Positions 61,681-64,000 of a stretch of DNA of 64,000 nucleotides are shown here, one piece after another; within the stretch, counting starts at the first letter, position 1; every line of letters starts with the position of its first letter. The notes beneath the pieces are model-generated. The model was not told the origin of the DNA. It saw nothing but the letters and a program-made list of their open reading frames with translations, and searched no databases. The translations under genes were made by a program, and so were the position numbers. The DNA comes from Asterias amurensis (lineage: Eukaryota; Echinodermata; Asteroidea; Forcipulatida; Asteriidae), in the NCBI RefSeq assembly GCF_032118995.1, contig NC_092665.1, positions 7,559,501 through 7,623,500 of the forward strand. The letters run 5' to 3'.

Positions 61681-61682
61681 AG

Positions 61683-62215
61683 TTAGAACAACCTGTTTTG
61701 GAAATAAAGTTTTGTTAACATTGCATATGATAACATAGGTAACAGTTTATAAGATATATAATGCCCACCTAACTAGAACCGACCAATTCGCTTAGCTGCG
61801 GAGAGCGCTCCATACATCAAAGGGCCTCGTCCTGATTGACAACAAAAAGAATTCAATTAGTAACCAAGGAAGACGAGGGAGCTTTGGATCCAGGCAACCT
61901 GTTAAGGACATAAAGTTTTGTTAACATGACATACGTATATAGGTAACAGTGTATAAGATATTTAATGCCCACCTAACTAGAACCGACCAATTCGCTTTGC
62001 CGCAAAGAGCGCTCCATACATCAAAGGGCCTCGTCCTGCTAGACAAAAAAAAAAATACAGTTAGTAACCAGGCAACCTATTTAGGGACTAAAGTTTTGTT
62101 AACATTACATATATGATAACATAGGTAACAGTGTTTAAGATATTTAATGCCCACCTACACCTAACTAATACCGATCGATAGCCTTGGTTGCGTAGAGCGC
62201 TCCATATACGAGGGG
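61683..62215 (+). repeat. Three direct repeats of about 175-210 bp after the satellite
   Basis: AAGTTTTGTTAACAT, ATAGGTAACAGT, TTTAATGCCCACCTA and GAGCGCTCCATA recur in order starting near 61707, 61910 and 62090. Non-coding. Confidence 0.75.
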
Positions 62216-62339
62216 CCTAATGGTTGACACCACTAAGAAAATGGTTATCAGTGTTTCAAGTTTATACGTCCATGGCCATTAATAGATGAGGTGGGTGACT
62301 TCGGCATTCCAAAAGTGTCGTGGTGTGAGAGGAGAACGA

Positions 62340-62470
62340 TCCATAGAAAGTTAGTTGATGCTATGCAAACAGATGACTGTGATCCATAGAGAGTAAGTTG
62401 ATGCTGAGAAAAACAGATGACTGTGATCCATAGAAAGTTAGTTGATGATCAGAAAACAGATGACTGCGAG
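62340..62470 (+). repeat. Short tandem repeats, about 50 bp, 2.5 copies
   Basis: GATCCATAGAAAGTTAGTTGATG and AACAGATGACTGTG (core GTTGATG...CAGATGACTG) recur at about 62339, 62382 and 62428. Confidence 0.7.
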
Positions 62471-64000
62471 GAAGAAACAGTTCTCTAACAACATCATCAC
62501 CACGTAGGACTCAACAAATGAATCAAATTAAAACTAAGTTATTCTTAATATTGTTTACGGTATTACATAAACTCTCACAATGCTTTACATTCACAAGGTT
62601 ACAGGAAAACCAACAAATCAGTAAGCAATTATATGAAAATGAAGAAATAATCCATGGTCATATAAAAAAGAGATTGGCACAATGTGTTTTTATTGTTCAA
62701 TTGGCTGATGACATAAATACACTGAATTAGAACCAAATAAAATGTTTATTTAAAAGCGAAAACAGTGGATAAAAAAAAACACAAAGCGAATTCAATATTA
62801 AAATTTGTCTGAAACACGAGTTCAAAATTTTATTTCACTCTGTCAGAACAAACCCACAAAAAATGACCAGTAGAGACTATTTAACAGTGACAGTTACAAG
62901 GTTACCCAGTTAACTGACCAACATCCGCGTAACCATATTTATTTTTGACTGTTCAGCTAAATAACGTCCGTCGATATATCGAAAATACTTATATACACAA
63001 TGTTTTTTTGAGATAAGATACTGCGGATGTAACATTTTTAATCATATCGAAATATAGAAAATGTTGATATACCGCAATTTGTTCAATAATATCGGCAATT
63101 TTGATTAAGCAAAAATCAGGCATGCAAACCTCCAGCGGATTGGTTTTTCCCACTGCTCGCGTGTACCGAAGCTAACCGTTTGTCTGGCTTCCCCAACATA
63201 CCCTTATAAATACAAAAAGGGAATAAAAAATACAGAAGCCAGACTGAGCCAGTGTAGAGGGTATGCTAAACGAAGAGAAATGTGTCCTAGCCGCATAATG
63301 GGACCTTTTACGCGTCTGGTTCCCCCTCAATTGACTTATACATCGAACAATAAAAACACTATAGTGCCAGACTGTGCAAAAATAGTGTAGAATGTATGCT
63401 CATTGAGGATAATCGTGTCCTAGCCCCACAATGGGACATTTGTGTCTTAGAGAAACTACCCGGCGGGAGCCGGAGCATGCCTCATGCAGGGAACCCCGGG
63501 GGTCGTTACCTCTTCGCCTAAAGTAAGCTGTTTGCCAATGGTGATCACGTCTTTTTCTCATTGCACAATAAGTGCTAAGGATGAACGGCGGTGACATCAG
63601 GGGGCTGTTGCCCCCCCCCCCCACCACATTTGGAAAGTGTCAATTTGGCCCCCCTTACTTTATACTGAGCTTTTAAAAAGAAACAAAGATTTTGCTGACA
63701 ACCCTGTTTGTTTAATATAATACACCTTTATATTTCTCAAAATAACCTTATTCATATAACAAAAAACACCAATTTACGCCGATCGTTTGGTCGATTGGTC
63801 AGTGCGCTGGTTTGTGCGGTGTGTGTCCCGCAGATGGCCACGCCATACCCTGCCACGCACAACGTGTGTCTGTGCATACTACAGTATACTGCCTCGTGTA
63901 CAGTTTACAATTACAGAGGGTTGGTTAAAAAAGCCGTTCTATCAAAACATTATTATTTACATGAATATTGAGCCAATAAAAGACTGGCATGCCCTACTGA
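62471..64000. other. Right-hand end, no gene recognised
   Basis: AT-rich to about 63100. A weak direct repeat (GTGTCCTAGCC..ATAATGGGACC at 63280 and GTGTCCTAGCCCCACAATGG at 63415) follows, then a run of ten C near 63610. The open frames here (62518-62730, 63708-63971) have no domain or splice context that I can defend. Confidence 0.4.

Overview
The window is animal nuclear DNA: spliced genes with GT-AG introns, one AT-AC intron, and dense short inverted-repeat transposons. The gene content is that of a deuterostome, and the repeat families look like those of echinoderms, perhaps a sea star. That placement is from memory of repeat style and is not proven. There is no bacterial operon, CRISPR array or viral gene.

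Left part (1-25.3 kb): two housekeeping genes start back to back, 225 bp apart. LRRC47 runs leftward and is cut by the window edge, so only its first two coding exons are present. NOP2 (the NSUN1/p120 nucleolar 28S rRNA cytosine-C5 methyltransferase) runs rightward. It could be assembled completely by eye as 16 coding exons and 861 codons, with every splice phase agreeing. NOP2 has two striking features. Intron 6 has the signature of a U12-type AT-AC intron, like the classic p120 intron F of mammals. The intron 10/exon 11 boundary (3' splice site plus the first 65 bp of the exon) is repeated as an exact 25-unit, 107-bp tandem array. Only the last unit leads into the real exon; using any earlier acceptor gives an early stop.

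Middle (25.3-47.7 kb): a single-exon ORF at 29378-29905 encodes a small type I membrane protein with one fibronectin-III-like domain. On the minus strand, nine exons from 47646 down to 31814 assemble in phase into a 997-residue protein. Its order is cytoplasmic N-terminus, one membrane span, tiny stalk exons, SEA domain, EGF domain, Thr/Pro-rich mucin repeats, then four copies and a fragment of a cysteine-rich module I do not recognise. This is a membrane mucin built in reverse polarity (N-terminus inside). From the membrane outward it has the same SEA-EGF-mucin order as MUC3/12/17-type mucins. It is the best candidate here for an undescribed protein family.

Right part (47.7-64 kb): no gene is convincing. 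The region holds an 8-bp-TSD hAT-like element inside another repeat, tRNA-like sequences in an inverted pair, a diverged tandem duplication with possible relict exons, a 145-bp satellite of about 27 monomers, and smaller direct repeats.

The introns and spacers hold at least eight short inverted-repeat families plus tRNA-headed SINEs, often nested. Several copies end in TTAA.
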